DNA from: Clostridia bacterium
GTDB lineage: Bacteria; Bacillota; Clostridia; Lachnospirales; Cellulosilyticaceae
Assembly: GCA_029239755.1 (NCBI GenBank)
Contig: JARBUI010000001.1
Location: forward strand, 124,001-188,000
Length of the DNA: 64,000 bases
Direction: 5' to 3'
The stretch's first letter is position 1. The number at the start of each line of letters is the position of its first letter. Both the position numbers and the translations under genes were made by a program. The notes under the pieces are model-generated. The model was not told the origin of the DNA. It was given only the letters and a program-made list of their open reading frames with translations, and ran no database searches. Positions 27,315 to 35,837 of the stretch are shown one piece after another.

Positions 27315-28043
27315 TTAGCAGAGTCCATTTATGATATCATTGAGTGTGTCTGGATAATTCGTAATAATAGCATCTACACCTAACTCAATCATTTTTTTCA
27401 TATCCTCTATTTTATCTACTGTCCATACTGTTATCTTTTTGCCGATACTATGAATGGTATCAATAGCCTCTTTATCAGCTGATTCATAACAAAAACAAAT
27501 AGCATCTGCATATCTGTAGTCTCTTATATCCCATGGTACTTCTTTGCAAAGCAGTCCAGTTTTTATCGTTACATCTAGCAGCTTAACCTTTTTCAGCGAT
27601 TCCCCGCTATAGGAAGTTAAAATAACTTTATCCTGAAGAGCAGATTCCTTTACTTTCTCTACTATCTTTTCTTCTATCCCTTTGTATTCATCCTCACTAT
27701 CCTTAAGCTCAATGTAAAGTCTAACATTATACTTTTTTACTAGATCAAGTGCAAGATCAACCGATGATATCTTTTCGCCTTTATATTTAGGATGATATTT
27801 TACTCCTGCATCAAACTGCAGCACCTCTTCAAGAGTATAATCTTTAATAAACCCTGTTCCTGTAGTCGTACGATCTAATTTATCATCATGTATAATAACT
27901 AATTTGCCGTCTTTGGTCATATGAGTATCTACTTCTATCCCGTCACAATACCCCTCAGTCAATGCCTTGACAAATGCTATGTTAGTGTTTTCCGGATACT
28001 TACCGCTAAATCCTCTATGTGCAATATTAAGTACTCTGTCCAC
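27315..28043 (-). CDS. ugpQ: Glycerophosphodiester phosphodiesterase
   Basis: A cytosolic GDPD-family hydrolase of 242 residues that splits glycerophosphodiesters into an alcohol and glycerol 3-phosphate. Motifs: HRGFSGKYPENT (catalytic His and first Glu region), EVDTHMTKDGKLVIIHDD (metal and second catalytic His) and a late VWTVD segment. No signal peptide. GTG start at 28043 behind GGAGGG. Confidence 0.93.
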   Translation of the reverse strand: MDRVLNIAHRGFSGKYPENTNIAFVKALTEGYCDGIEVDTHMTKDGKLVIIHDDKLDRTTTGTGFIKDYTLEEVLQFDAGVKYHPKYKGEKISSVDLALDLVKKYNVRLYIELKDSEDEYKGIEEKIVEKVKESALQDKVILTSYSGESLKKVKLLDVTIKTGLLCKEVPWDIRDYRYADAICFCYESADKEAIDTIHSIGKKITVWTVDKIEDMKKMIELGVDAIITNYPDTLNDIINGLC

Positions 28044-28382
28044 TCTTTACCCTCCTTTATATGTGTATGATTTATTTAAACTTCCTTTATTATAAGTTAT
28101 AAGACTAGTTTATAGGATGATTATATACCATTTTCATAAAATGCCACAAGAAATTCTGTGACTTTTTATGTTTTTTTATTTATAATCAGTGTTATGCAAA
28201 GAAATAACTTACAAAAATAATTTATGAACTATTATTCGCTAAAGATTACATAGAATAGAGTGATTCTGTTACCTATTTATGTATAAATATCAGAAGACAT
28301 AGTCTAATTGTACTAATTAGCTCATTAGAAATATGGTTCTCAAAATTAAAGATTTTATTCACTTAGTTTGCCTGCTGCTCTT
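28044..28382. other. Intergenic stretch without a supported gene
   Basis: About 340 AT-rich bases between two minus-strand genes. An imperfect hairpin near 28143-28160 is followed on the plus strand by T-runs. I see no reading frame with a good ribosome site and no RNA family. Confidence 0.6.
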
Positions 28383-29315
28383 TTATCTAAAGTGTACAGC
28401 AGGTGATTCTGATGTAAGCTCTTTAAATATAAATCCTTGCTTTCTTAACTCCTGCACAATTTGAGGAAGTGCTTCTACTGTTGAAGTTTTAACAGCTGCA
28501 TCATGCATTAATATAATGGCATGCACTTTATCCTTGGACTGACTTAAAACAGTATCGACTATTATTTGCTTATCCTCATTAGCTTTGTTAGCATCTCCAG
28601 AGTCTACGTTCCAATCAAAATAGGCAAAACCGTCTTTTTGAATTTTAGGGATGATTTGTTCCATAATATCAAATCCGCTATGCTTTTTGCTTATATTGTT
28701 ATTAGATCCTCCAGGGAATCTTAATACACTTGGTCTTACTCCCGTCATACGTTGAAGCATATCCCTTAAGTCATGAATATCTTTCATAAAACTATCGACA
28801 TTTTTATAAATTTCATTATATTTATGTGTGTTAGAGTGAACAGCCAGCGTATGGCCCTCCTCAACAATTCTCTTATAAATAGCTTCTTGGTTATAATCCC
28901 CTACAACAAAGAAAGTGGCTTTGACCCCATTAGCTTTAAGAAAATCCAATATTTTAACTGTATTTTTGCTAGGCCCATCATCAAATGTAAGGTAAGCATA
29001 TTTTTTGCTGGTATCTTCTAAATTAATATTTTCATTTGGATTATTCTTTTTTATTTCACTTAATTTTTCTTCTAACGTTATCACTTGGCTTTTTAACTCA
29101 TCCTCTTTTGCTACAATTTCCTCTACGTCTTTCTCTAGATCTGTTTGAGCTGTCTCCAGAGTACTTAATTCACTTTTAGTTTGTTCTAACTCATCAACTT
29201 TAATAATTGTCTGATGCGCTAAAAAAACAGTTGAACATATAAAAATAATAGCTAAAAAGAGAAAACTTAAAGTCTTTCCAACCTGAGATTTTTTCCGCCT
29301 ATTACGCAGCTTCAT
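28383..29315 (-). CDS. Membrane-anchored polysaccharide deacetylase
   Basis: About 310 residues: a basic N-terminus, one transmembrane helix (about 15-35, LSFLFLAIIFICSTVFLAH), a coiled coil (about 45-95) and a NodB domain (about 105-300). NodB motifs seen are YLTFDDGPS (metal Asp), VHSNTHKY (metal His pair) and RFPGGSNN. It probably deacetylates peptidoglycan or another wall glycan. ATG 29315 is chosen over the GTG at 29324 from ribosome-site spacing. The small coiled-coil membrane gene 36-46 nt upstream is likely co-transcribed. Confidence 0.92.
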   Translation of the reverse strand: MKLRNRRKKSQVGKTLSFLFLAIIFICSTVFLAHQTIIKVDELEQTKSELSTLETAQTDLEKDVEEIVAKEDELKSQVITLEEKLSEIKKNNPNENINLEDTSKKYAYLTFDDGPSKNTVKILDFLKANGVKATFFVVGDYNQEAIYKRIVEEGHTLAVHSNTHKYNEIYKNVDSFMKDIHDLRDMLQRMTGVRPSVLRFPGGSNNNISKKHSGFDIMEQIIPKIQKDGFAYFDWNVDSGDANKANEDKQIIVDTVLSQSKDKVHAIILMHDAAVKTSTVEALPQIVQELRKQGFIFKELTSESPAVHFR

Positions 29316-29360
29316 TGATGTCACCTACTCCTATTAATATATAATATTTCTTTTTAACTT

Positions 29361-29690
29361 TTAATCCTTCTTTACGACTTTGTTATCCTTTAACATAGAA
29401 TCTGGAATAATAACAGGCTCAAATCTCAGTAATTGCTCATTAAGCACAACTATCCTCTTTTCGTAAAGTTCTTGATTTTCTTCAGATGTACTTCTTTGTT
29501 CCTGTAACTGCAAGGTATTTTGTTTTATATTTTCTATGTTGATTTGATTTGTAGTTATCATTTTATTAACATAAAAAAAACCACTCACTAATGCTATTGT
29601 GGCTATAAATCCAATAATCGTTATGGTTATCAGTACCATCAAAAAAACATTTTTCTTCTGCCTATGCCCTGAGCTGATATAATATTTCAT
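29361..29690 (-). CDS. Small membrane protein with coiled coil, 109 residues
   Basis: One transmembrane helix (about 15-40, VFLMVLITITIIGFIATIALVSGFFYV) after a basic tail, followed by a predicted coiled coil (about 45-95, rich in Q, E and L). The architecture copies the N-terminal half of the deacetylase encoded directly downstream, so the two could pair through their coiled coils (inference). No recognised family. Confidence 0.7.
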   Translation of the reverse strand: MKYYISSGHRQKKNVFLMVLITITIIGFIATIALVSGFFYVNKMITTNQINIENIKQNTLQLQEQRSTSEENQELYEKRIVVLNEQLLRFEPVIIPDSMLKDNKVVKKD

Positions 29691-29887
29691 TTTTATGCAC
29701 TTACCCTTCCTTAATATGTATAATTGTGTCTCTTTTTAAATTATACTATGTTTTAGTGTAATTTAAAATACTGTTTGTATACTATTCATTGGTATTTACT
29801 AGCAGAATATTTTTCCTGATACCTAAGCAGGAAAAAACTGCTAAATCTCAAGAGACAAAATTCATAACTTATTAGATAAGTCTAAGT

Positions 29888-29919
29888 ATTTAAGGTTGAT
29901 TTAAGGTTCCCATTATAGA
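29888..29919 (+). promoter_or_regulatory. Promoter with two-component-type direct repeats
   Basis: The 10-bp sequence ATTTAAGGTT occurs twice (29888-29897, 29899-29908) with 11-bp periodicity, ending 5 bp before a -10-like TATAGA (29914-29919). This spacing is typical of OmpR/PhoB-class response regulators replacing a -35 box. It faces the tiny ORF at 29979. Confidence 0.5.
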
Positions 29920-29978
29920 ATAGTGCTGTAAGATACACAAAATAAAATGATGCCTTATTTGATAATGGAGGAAATAGG

Positions 29979-30026
29979 ATGAAAAAGGCTATATCTGTGT
30001 ATATGCCTTTGACGAGAATTAACTAA
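29979..30026 (+). CDS. Candidate 15-residue peptide gene
   Basis: ATG 29979 lies 7 nt after a perfect GGAGG (29967-29971) and encodes MKKAISVYMPLTRIN. It has its own upstream direct-repeat promoter and a 16-bp terminator hairpin 23 nt after the stop. The peptide is basic at the start and amphipathic. It could be a signal, leader or regulatory peptide. No family is recognised and translation is unproven. Confidence 0.45.
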   Translation: MKKAISVYMPLTRIN

Positions 30027-30049
30027 AGTACATTCCTCTGCTTTATAAT

Positions 30050-30101
30050 AATAAATAGATAAGCCATGTATCTGCTGATAGCTAAGGCTTATCTATTTAT
30101 T
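30050..30101. terminator. Bidirectional terminator between two tiny genes
   Basis: A perfect 16-bp stem (30050-30065 with 30086-30101) with a 20-nt loop sits between the convergent 15-residue and 46-residue genes. U-rich sequence follows better on the minus strand. Confidence 0.75.
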
Positions 30102-30160
30102 AAATGCTTTTATTCATTTATCTTCTGAATACTTAGTGACAGTAGCTCTTTTCTTATACT

Positions 30161-30301
30161 TTATTTGTTAAAAACCTTTAGACTAAATATTTTTTCTTGA
30201 TTAGCCTTATTTAGTATAAGGGCTCCTAAATGACCTAGTCCATCCATGATAACTTTTCTTTCTTCATTACTAATGGTTGTTCTTTCACTTTGTGTCTTCA
30301 T
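30161..30301 (-). CDS. Small hypothetical protein, 46 residues
   Basis: ATG 30301 follows AAGGAG at 8-nt spacing. The product starts MKTQSERTTISNEERK, continues through a helical LGHLGALILNK segment and ends FSLKVFNK; it is polar, helical and has no membrane segment. No family is recognised. The strong ribosome site, clean stop and downstream terminator support a real gene. Confidence 0.6.
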   Translation of the reverse strand: MKTQSERTTISNEERKVIMDGLGHLGALILNKANQEKIFSLKVFNK

Positions 30302-30437
30302 AACACCATCTCCTTACCTATTGATATCGTATAGTATGCTCATTTAGACACTATTTATAAAAAAAATTGATTCTGCAAGGTAACTAACTCTTAGTTAATT
30401 TAAAATATAAGGTATCTCAAGTTTTTTAAAGATTCAT

Positions 30438-30953
30438 TTATTGAATTAAATCCTCTACTGTCTTAAGGGTATCTTTTGCAGCAATTCTTGAGCGAAAGTA
30501 TTCATCTAATAATGTAATTCTCTCTACATCTGTATCTGCAGCAGCTAATACACTTAGGGTCAATAAGCCATTTTTGATAAAATTAAGAGCGTTTGAAATG
30601 AGCAGTACATCTCTATTTTGAGTGCTAATGCTCGGTATATTTTCTGAGTATTCTTCAATCCTTCTATTAAGCCTGTCTATATTATTATTTATACGCGTAA
30701 TATTAGGCAAAAGTCCTCCTTGGCTTAAGGGCTGATTATTTAAAACAAGCTGCGCTATATTAAATACTTGACTCTGTATCTCAGTTATTTCATAAATGAA
30801 CTCTCGAATAATTTCTTTATGTTCAGATGAGGAAACAGGAGTAGGCGTAGGAGGCACTGAAGGAGCAGCCGCTCTTAATGGAATATCCGCAAATACAATA
30901 CCAATGGATAAAATTAAAGCTACTAATGATTTAAACCTAATGATGTGATTCAT
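30438..30953 (-). CDS. Secreted or anchored hypothetical protein, 171 residues
   Basis: An N-terminal signal peptide (about 1-29, FKSLVALILSIGIVFADIPLRAAA), then a short proline-rich linker (PSVPPTPTPV) and a mostly helical domain (about 45-171). The ribosome site AGAGGTG precedes ATG 30953. There is no lipobox. Function unknown; the helical bundle could be a surface or envelope domain. Confidence 0.7.
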   Translation of the reverse strand: MNHIIRFKSLVALILSIGIVFADIPLRAAAPSVPPTPTPVSSSEHKEIIREFIYEITEIQSQVFNIAQLVLNNQPLSQGGLLPNITRINNNIDRLNRRIEEYSENIPSISTQNRDVLLISNALNFIKNGLLTLSVLAAADTDVERITLLDEYFRSRIAAKDTLKTVEDLIQ

Positions 30954-31058
30954 GGGGCACCTCTAGTAATTTATATAGCTATCCTTTTTAAAGTACCCAG
31001 TTTAAAATAAGAGTATGTATTTATTTTAGAGCATAAATAAAATCATGTACAAAACAAA

Positions 31059-31108
31059 AAAGAGAGATTACCTTTGTATCCGGTGCCGCTCAAAGGTAAT
31101 CTCTCTTT
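31059..31108 (-). terminator. Terminator after tRNA-Arg(TCG)
   Basis: A perfect 18-bp stem (31059-31076 with 31091-31108) followed on the minus strand by a T-rich run. Unusually strong. Confidence 0.92.
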
Positions 31109-31114
31109 AATTAA

Positions 31115-31188
31115 CGCACGCAGTAGGATTCGAACCCACGACCCTCTGATCCGAAGTCAGATGCTCTATCCAGCTGAGCTATGCGTGC
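31115..31188 (-). tRNA. tRNA-Arg (anticodon TCG)
   Basis: On the minus strand: acceptor GCACGCA/TGCGTGC, D arm GCTC...GAGC, anticodon stem CTGA(C) with loop CTTCGGA giving anticodon TCG, T arm GTGGGTTCGAATCCTAC. Discriminator G; CCA not encoded. Confidence 0.95.
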
Positions 31189-31237
31189 TAACGTATTAGA
31201 TTCTATCACAAATCTAAACGCGTTACAACTCATCAAA

Positions 31238-31318
31238 CATTTTTTTTAAGGGTTTCATACTTTATTAAAGAGTTTTAAGTGCTTTTTTTCTTTAATTAAG
31301 CGTATCAGCTACACAAGT
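31238..31318 (-). pseudogene. Decayed copy of the 3' end of the 41-kb tetR gene
   Basis: This stretch aligns with 40983-41060, the last codons of the TetR gene at the other end of the restriction island, in the same orientation. Shared blocks include ATTAAAGAGTT, AAGTGCTTTT and ATTAAGCGTATCAGCTACA. Read on the minus strand it would encode DTLN then, after a 1-nt insertion, KEKKHLKLFNKV, matching the TetR tail DTLNKEEKHLELFNRVW, and stops where Trp should be. It is therefore a remnant, about 85 percent identical by eye. Confidence 0.75.
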
Positions 31319-31450
31319 CATATTAAAAAGAATTATCATATGAGCATCTGACTAATTGTCAGATGTTATTCTATCAAACTTCACTATTTTTTAATAGGGC
31401 TATACTTATATTTCTTATTTATTTCCGTAATCTTATATACTCTTAGCAAT

Positions 31451-31481
31451 AAAAACAGCAGACTATTCGTCATCTGCTGTT
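31451..31481 (-). terminator. Terminator after hsdR
   Basis: Stem AACAGCAGA/TCTGCTGTT (31454-31462 with 31473-31481) followed on the minus strand by TTTTTATTG. Confidence 0.85.
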
Positions 31482-31491
31482 CTTCCCTCTT

Positions 31492-34400
31492 TTATAGTAT
31501 TTGTTCACAATTATTTTTAATATTTGCTACAACACCCATAATTTCTCTAGCTTCATTCATGTTATCCTTAAATAAAGTTGTAATACTTCCCAAACTTTTA
31601 AAAGGCTCTTCCATAAGCACTCTATTATCTTCTATCATTCCGTTAGCTACAACATAGTCTACAATAAGTTTTACGTACCTTATCTGGATAACATTAAGCT
31701 TTTCTTCACTTAGGAAATTACTGAAAGCCTCATTAGCTGCTCCCCTATCAAGCCCCACCAGTTTTCTTACAAGTTTACTAACTGGTGTATCACCGTATTC
31801 TTTTTGATACTCTGCCTTGCTTCCTAGTTCTTGCCATAAAATACGTTCTAAGGTTTTAATATCATCTTTTGTGAGCTGCTTGTTATTTCTAAGCTTATAA
31901 ATAGCTAATTCATCCTTATGTTCTTTAAGATAATGCTCTACCTTTTTCTTGTAGTCTTTTAAATCATTAGTATTATACATTGCCCCATTTTCATTGATTT
32001 CTAGTATCTCATCTTTGAAGTTAGTGTAGTAGATGTTCCTCTTACTCTTTTCAATAAACTTAATAAGCTCTCTTAAAGCAATTCTTACTTCTTCTAATTC
32101 AAAAAGATCTGCGGTTTCCCAGAACTCATCTGTCTGTACCTTAGTAATGATATACTTTTGTTCCATTACCTGTGGAACTGTTCCGAGTTTAGAAAGTTCC
32201 TCAGCTGTTTGTACAATACTTCTAATTGGTTTTGTTGCATTTCTATTTTGCAAGTAAGCTAAATCTACAGTATAGACAAGATAATCAAATCGCTTAGCTA
32301 ACTCATCATCATTAATAGGTGTAATGAGTGGTGAGATGTGTTCTTTTATTTCAGCCATACTTCCTGTTCCTAAAGTCTGCCACGCATCCTTATTTTTGTA
32401 GGTTTCTACATATCTTTGATGCATCTTTACTCTAAAACTTTCTTCATTCAGACTTTTTACTCCACCCATGAGCTCATTTAGAAGTTCTTTTCTATATGCT
32501 ATATAGTCTTCTTCTTGATATTTGATATCTTGGAGTTCTCTCATTATATCAAGTTTGGTATTAAAAATCTTCTCCGTTAAGCTTTCACCACTCTTTGTTT
32601 CCATCCCTTTAGGCGTTGCTCTGAAAAACTCAAAGTTATTACAGAAATCAAAAATCAAGAAGCTTTCTTTGTCCATTCCTGCTCCTAGCAGCTCTTTGCA
32701 AAGTCTTGTTCCTCGTCCAATCATCTGCCAGAACTTAGACTTTGAGCGTACCTTTTTAAAGAAAACAAGATTCAATATCTCAGGGATATCAATCCCCGTA
32801 TCAAGCATATCTACTGATACAGCTATCTGGGGTAACTTCTCTTTAGTACTAAAGTCATCTATAAGCGTATCTACATAATTAATGCTGTAATCAATCTGTT
32901 TAATAAAGTGTTCCCCATACTCAGGGAAAATCTTCTTAAATCTATCTACGATAGCTTGTGCATGACGACTGCTTTTAGCAAAGATAATAGTTTTGCCTAA
33001 TTTATCTCCACCTTCAACGCTTAGCCCCTTTTCCATAAGCTTATTAAGTACCATATCGATGGTATTAGCATTAAAGAGCCATTCATTGATGGCATTACTA
33101 GAAACAGTATCATCTACCGTTTCATCATCTTCAAAGGTCTTCTCAAACTCTTCTTTTTCCTCGTCGCTTAAATCATCATAATGAATACCATCTTCCATAA
33201 TTTTAGATTTTATTTCTATGGTATTATAATCAACTAAGTACTCATCTTCCACAGCTTTTTCTAACTCATAAGCAAAGGTAGGTACCCCATTTTCCATTTC
33301 AAAGATACTGTAGGTATTCTTATCAATCTCATCTTTTGGTGTCGCAGTAAGTCCTAGAAGCATAGCATCAAAGTACTCAAAGATATCTTTGTACTTCTTA
33401 TAGATACTTCTATGGCTTTCATCAATAATAATAAGATCAAAGTGAGCAGGAGTGAAAAGCTTCTTTCCATCTTTTCTTTTTGCGTCATCAATGGCGTTCA
33501 TCATCGTTGGATAGGTAGAAAAAATCATGCGGGATTGCTCTGGATTATCTTTGTTATCAAGAAGATTACAAAGTGTAAGACTTGGCAGTAGATTATTAAA
33601 ATTATTCTTAGCTTGCTTAACAAGAGCCTTCCTATCTGCAAGGAATAAAATATTCTTCACATAATTGTGTCTAGTAAGTACATCAACTATAGAGATGGCC
33701 GTTCTTGTCTTGCCGCTGCCTGTTGCCATAACAAGAAGCATCTTTCTATGTTTAGTATCTATCGCATTACAAGCAGCCATAATGGCTTCTTTTTGGTAAT
33801 AACGGTTTGAGATATTATCATTAATAGTTACATTTTCAAATGACACCTTACTGCTTCTTCTGTCCACTATGAGCTGCAATTCATCTTTAGTAAAGATACC
33901 AGATACACGTCTTTGAGGATATCCTTCTGCATCATTGACATAATTAACTTCAAACCCATTGGTTGTAAAGATAAGAGGTCTTTGTCCGTATTGATTATGC
34001 AAGCAATCAGCATAGAGTTTAGCTTGCTGTGAGCCTACATTCGGGTCTTTACTTGTTTTCTTAGCTTCCACTACTGCAAGAGGCCTTCCATTATTACCAT
34101 AGAGGACATAATCTACAAAACCTGTTCCTGTAGCATTTGGCATACCTTGTACAGGTACTTCTGCCACGCAGTCCCGACCTATTTCCCAACCTGCGAGTTT
34201 AAGTTCAATATCTATATATCTGGCTCTTGTCTCAGCTTCGCTTAATTCATCTACTTCAAAATCATAGCTCTCTGTAATAGCTTTTCTTTGTCCAGTCATA
34301 GCCTCTCGTAAAGCTTCATTTTCTTTACGAATCTCTTCAATCTTCATATCTTTGGAACTTAGTCTTTCATAAAGATCTTGGAGTTCCTGTGGTCTAGTAC

Positions 34401-34839
34401 GTTTTTCTTCTCCTGTGAGCAGGATCCTCTCATCAAAATCTGTACAAGTATATTCCTCTGCATAGCAGTAATCAATCCATCTAACTAGCTCATGCAAGTT
34501 TCTAAGCGCAAGGACTGCCTCATCCCTTGAAATAGTCGCACTGGTATGCACAGCCGTATTCCCAAGCCTGGTAATATACTTAATAAGCGGAAATAAATCT
34601 GGATCTATAATTTGTCTAAATGTCGGCTCATGAATGAGACTCGAGATATTGTCTTGATAAGGCACAGTCAGATCATTATCACAGCTATACACCCATTTTA
34701 CCGCAAGCTCTGCAGCACGCCTCGAAAGAATAGCACAAGTAGCCGGTGAAACAAGAAGACTTTTTTCGGCCTCTATACAGCTATTTACAAAACTCTTAAA
34801 ATTTCCCTTACTTTTTAAAAAATCAAAGTTCGTACACAC
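31492..34839 (-). CDS. hsdR: Type I restriction endonuclease R subunit (EcoEI-like)
   Basis: A 1115-residue motor-nuclease. In order: DUF4145-like N-terminus (about 1-120), PD-(D/E)XK nuclease with FVDYVLYGNNGRPLAVVEAKK (about 235-275), SF2 translocase with Walker A ATGSGKT (about 370) and DESH (about 475), TATPK, a second RecA-like lobe with IGRGTRL (about 715), and a C-terminal HsdM/HsdS-binding region (about 850-1115). GTG start 34839 behind AGGGGG. It looks intact. Together with hsdM and hsdS it would cut unmodified DNA far from its recognition site. It is separated from hsdS by about 3 kb of accessory genes. Confidence 0.95.
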   Translation of the reverse strand: MCTNFDFLKSKGNFKSFVNSCIEAEKSLLVSPATCAILSRRAAELAVKWVYSCDNDLTVPYQDNISSLIHEPTFRQIIDPDLFPLIKYITRLGNTAVHTSATISRDEAVLALRNLHELVRWIDYCYAEEYTCTDFDERILLTGEEKRTRPQELQDLYERLSSKDMKIEEIRKENEALREAMTGQRKAITESYDFEVDELSEAETRARYIDIELKLAGWEIGRDCVAEVPVQGMPNATGTGFVDYVLYGNNGRPLAVVEAKKTSKDPNVGSQQAKLYADCLHNQYGQRPLIFTTNGFEVNYVNDAEGYPQRRVSGIFTKDELQLIVDRRSSKVSFENVTINDNISNRYYQKEAIMAACNAIDTKHRKMLLVMATGSGKTRTAISIVDVLTRHNYVKNILFLADRKALVKQAKNNFNNLLPSLTLCNLLDNKDNPEQSRMIFSTYPTMMNAIDDAKRKDGKKLFTPAHFDLIIIDESHRSIYKKYKDIFEYFDAMLLGLTATPKDEIDKNTYSIFEMENGVPTFAYELEKAVEDEYLVDYNTIEIKSKIMEDGIHYDDLSDEEKEEFEKTFEDDETVDDTVSSNAINEWLFNANTIDMVLNKLMEKGLSVEGGDKLGKTIIFAKSSRHAQAIVDRFKKIFPEYGEHFIKQIDYSINYVDTLIDDFSTKEKLPQIAVSVDMLDTGIDIPEILNLVFFKKVRSKSKFWQMIGRGTRLCKELLGAGMDKESFLIFDFCNNFEFFRATPKGMETKSGESLTEKIFNTKLDIMRELQDIKYQEEDYIAYRKELLNELMGGVKSLNEESFRVKMHQRYVETYKNKDAWQTLGTGSMAEIKEHISPLITPINDDELAKRFDYLVYTVDLAYLQNRNATKPIRSIVQTAEELSKLGTVPQVMEQKYIITKVQTDEFWETADLFELEEVRIALRELIKFIEKSKRNIYYTNFKDEILEINENGAMYNTNDLKDYKKKVEHYLKEHKDELAIYKLRNNKQLTKDDIKTLERILWQELGSKAEYQKEYGDTPVSKLVRKLVGLDRGAANEAFSNFLSEEKLNVIQIRYVKLIVDYVVANGMIEDNRVLMEEPFKSLGSITTLFKDNMNEAREIMGVVANIKNNCEQIL

Positions 34840-34865
34840 TAGAAATCCCCCTTTTCTATGCTGCT

Positions 34866-35160
34866 CTATAAACTTTCTTCCAGCTCTTCAATACTTGGTA
34901 ATGTCCCCTTTAACTCTTCTGGAATAAGATCTGATATCTTCTCACTATACCAAAGGCGCTGTCCTTTATCTTTTACTTTTTCCATTAACGTAATATTGCG
35001 CACCAAGGAATTTGTGCAAGCACCTCTTGCACAAATTGAAATCTGCATATTCCTCTACAAACTTTCGAACCCCAACCTTGCTCCTCTTGAACTGCAAAAT
35101 ACTGCGTTCTATATACCAGTACAACAAACAAGCTCCCTATTAACTGCTAATACATATCAT
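34866..35160 (-). pseudogene. Decayed DUF1016 (YhcG-type) nuclease-family gene
   Basis: Reading the three minus frames in turn recovers a collinear DUF1016 N-terminal domain: AVNRELV, LLYWYIE, QEEQGWGSKV, RKFVEEYADF, QFVQEVLAQIPW, then RNITLMEKVKDKGQRLWY, followed by a PEELKGTLPSIEEL tail. Each block needs a frame change, so at least four frameshifts are present. The central and nuclease parts are missing between RLWYSEK and the tail. The 60-residue open frame at its end is only the last block. DUF1016 genes often sit between hsdS and hsdR in type I loci, as here. Confidence 0.82.
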
Positions 35161-35264
35161 TTTTTCTAATACATGACCACTCCTAAAATAATACTCCTTT
35201 TAAGGTTCTCTGCATAAGTGAGTTAAAGTTGTTTTCAAGTTGTGTGAGACTTTTTTGCATTTCA

Positions 35265-35288
35265 AAATTTCAATTTGTCGACTTGTTG
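35265..35288 (-). repeat. 24-bp direct repeat, silent hsdS copy
   Basis: Identical to 37995-38018 in the active hsdS, encoding VQQVDKLKF-region codons. One extra A directly beside it (plus strand) creates the frameshift of the silent copy. Confidence 0.88.
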
Positions 35289-35802
35289 CACAAAGGTGGC
35301 AAATTGATTTTGAAGTTCAATTGGAGGTACTGGAATATATATTGCATTTAATTTTGCAATAGTAAGACGGGTAATTGCAGCACCACCCATGTTAGCTCTT
35401 ATTTTATTATAGGTTTCCTCATTATTTAAAACATTGCACAAGTAATATCCATTTATTTTCGAACGGTCTTGCTTAAGTAATGCGACACTGGACAGCAAAC
35501 TAAATTCCTCATCTAATGTATTAACCATTGCAATCCCTGTCGTTGCACCATCTTTAATATATAGTACATCTCCTTGCTCTGGATTACACCTAGAATAAAT
35601 GCCCTCATGAATCTCTTTTTTTATATATGTGATATTTGAAAAATCAAATCCTGAGCGCTTTATATTCTTTGCAGTAACATACTTATAATCTCCTACTGCA
35701 TAGCTTTCAGGTGAAAAATGAGTTCCATCAGTTAATTTTATACACACCTCTTTTAAACTTAGTTCCTTCCATTTACAAGGGTTTGCTACAGGATTCCCGA
35801 AT

Positions 35803-35822
35803 ATCTCGATAAATTGGGATTT
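35803..35822 (-). repeat. 20-bp direct repeat, silent hsdS copy
   Basis: Identical to 38524-38543 in the active hsdS and in the same orientation. It encodes part of the central conserved segment (SQFIE). Sequence similarity to the active gene ends exactly at 35822, the junction with unrelated DNA. Confidence 0.9.
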
Positions 35823-35837
35823 GAATTAGATTTATGT

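Larger units (their letters stand above)
31189..31491. other. Left edge of the restriction island
   Basis: It holds the tetR 3' remnant (31238-31318), a short hairpin CATCTGAC/GTCAGATG near 31345-31366 and the hsdR terminator (31451-31481). No other gene is visible. Confidence 0.6.
35183..35822 (-). pseudogene. Silent half-hsdS (second recognition domain cassette)
   Basis: It begins abruptly with the central conserved segment SQFIEIFGNPV, without a start codon or first recognition domain (stops lie just upstream in frame). It continues through a complete second target-recognition domain (CIKLTDGTHFSPES...) unlike that of the active hsdS, then the distal conserved segment PIELQNQFATFVQQVDKLKF. 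One extra base there (plus 35264-35270) stops the frame, but the next frame continues EMQKSLTQLENNFNSLMQR as in the active gene. The longest open frame (35262-35747) covers only the middle. It matches hsdS exactly at 35803-35822 and 35265-35288. Confidence 0.85.

Noticed and set aside
28383-28420. CCTGCTG/CAGCAGG inverted repeat as a terminator of the deacetylase gene
   Set aside because: One arm is within the coding sequence and no T-run follows on the minus strand.
31115-31188. tRNA-Arg(TCG) as the attachment site of the restriction island
   Set aside because: The island lies on the 5' side of the tRNA, no copy of the tRNA 3' end is visible at the right edge, and the flanking repeat is instead a tetR 3' end.
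34866-35048. 60-residue ORF next to hsdR as a small gene
   Set aside because: Its product matches only one block of a DUF1016 protein whose other blocks lie in the other frames; it is a pseudogene fragment.
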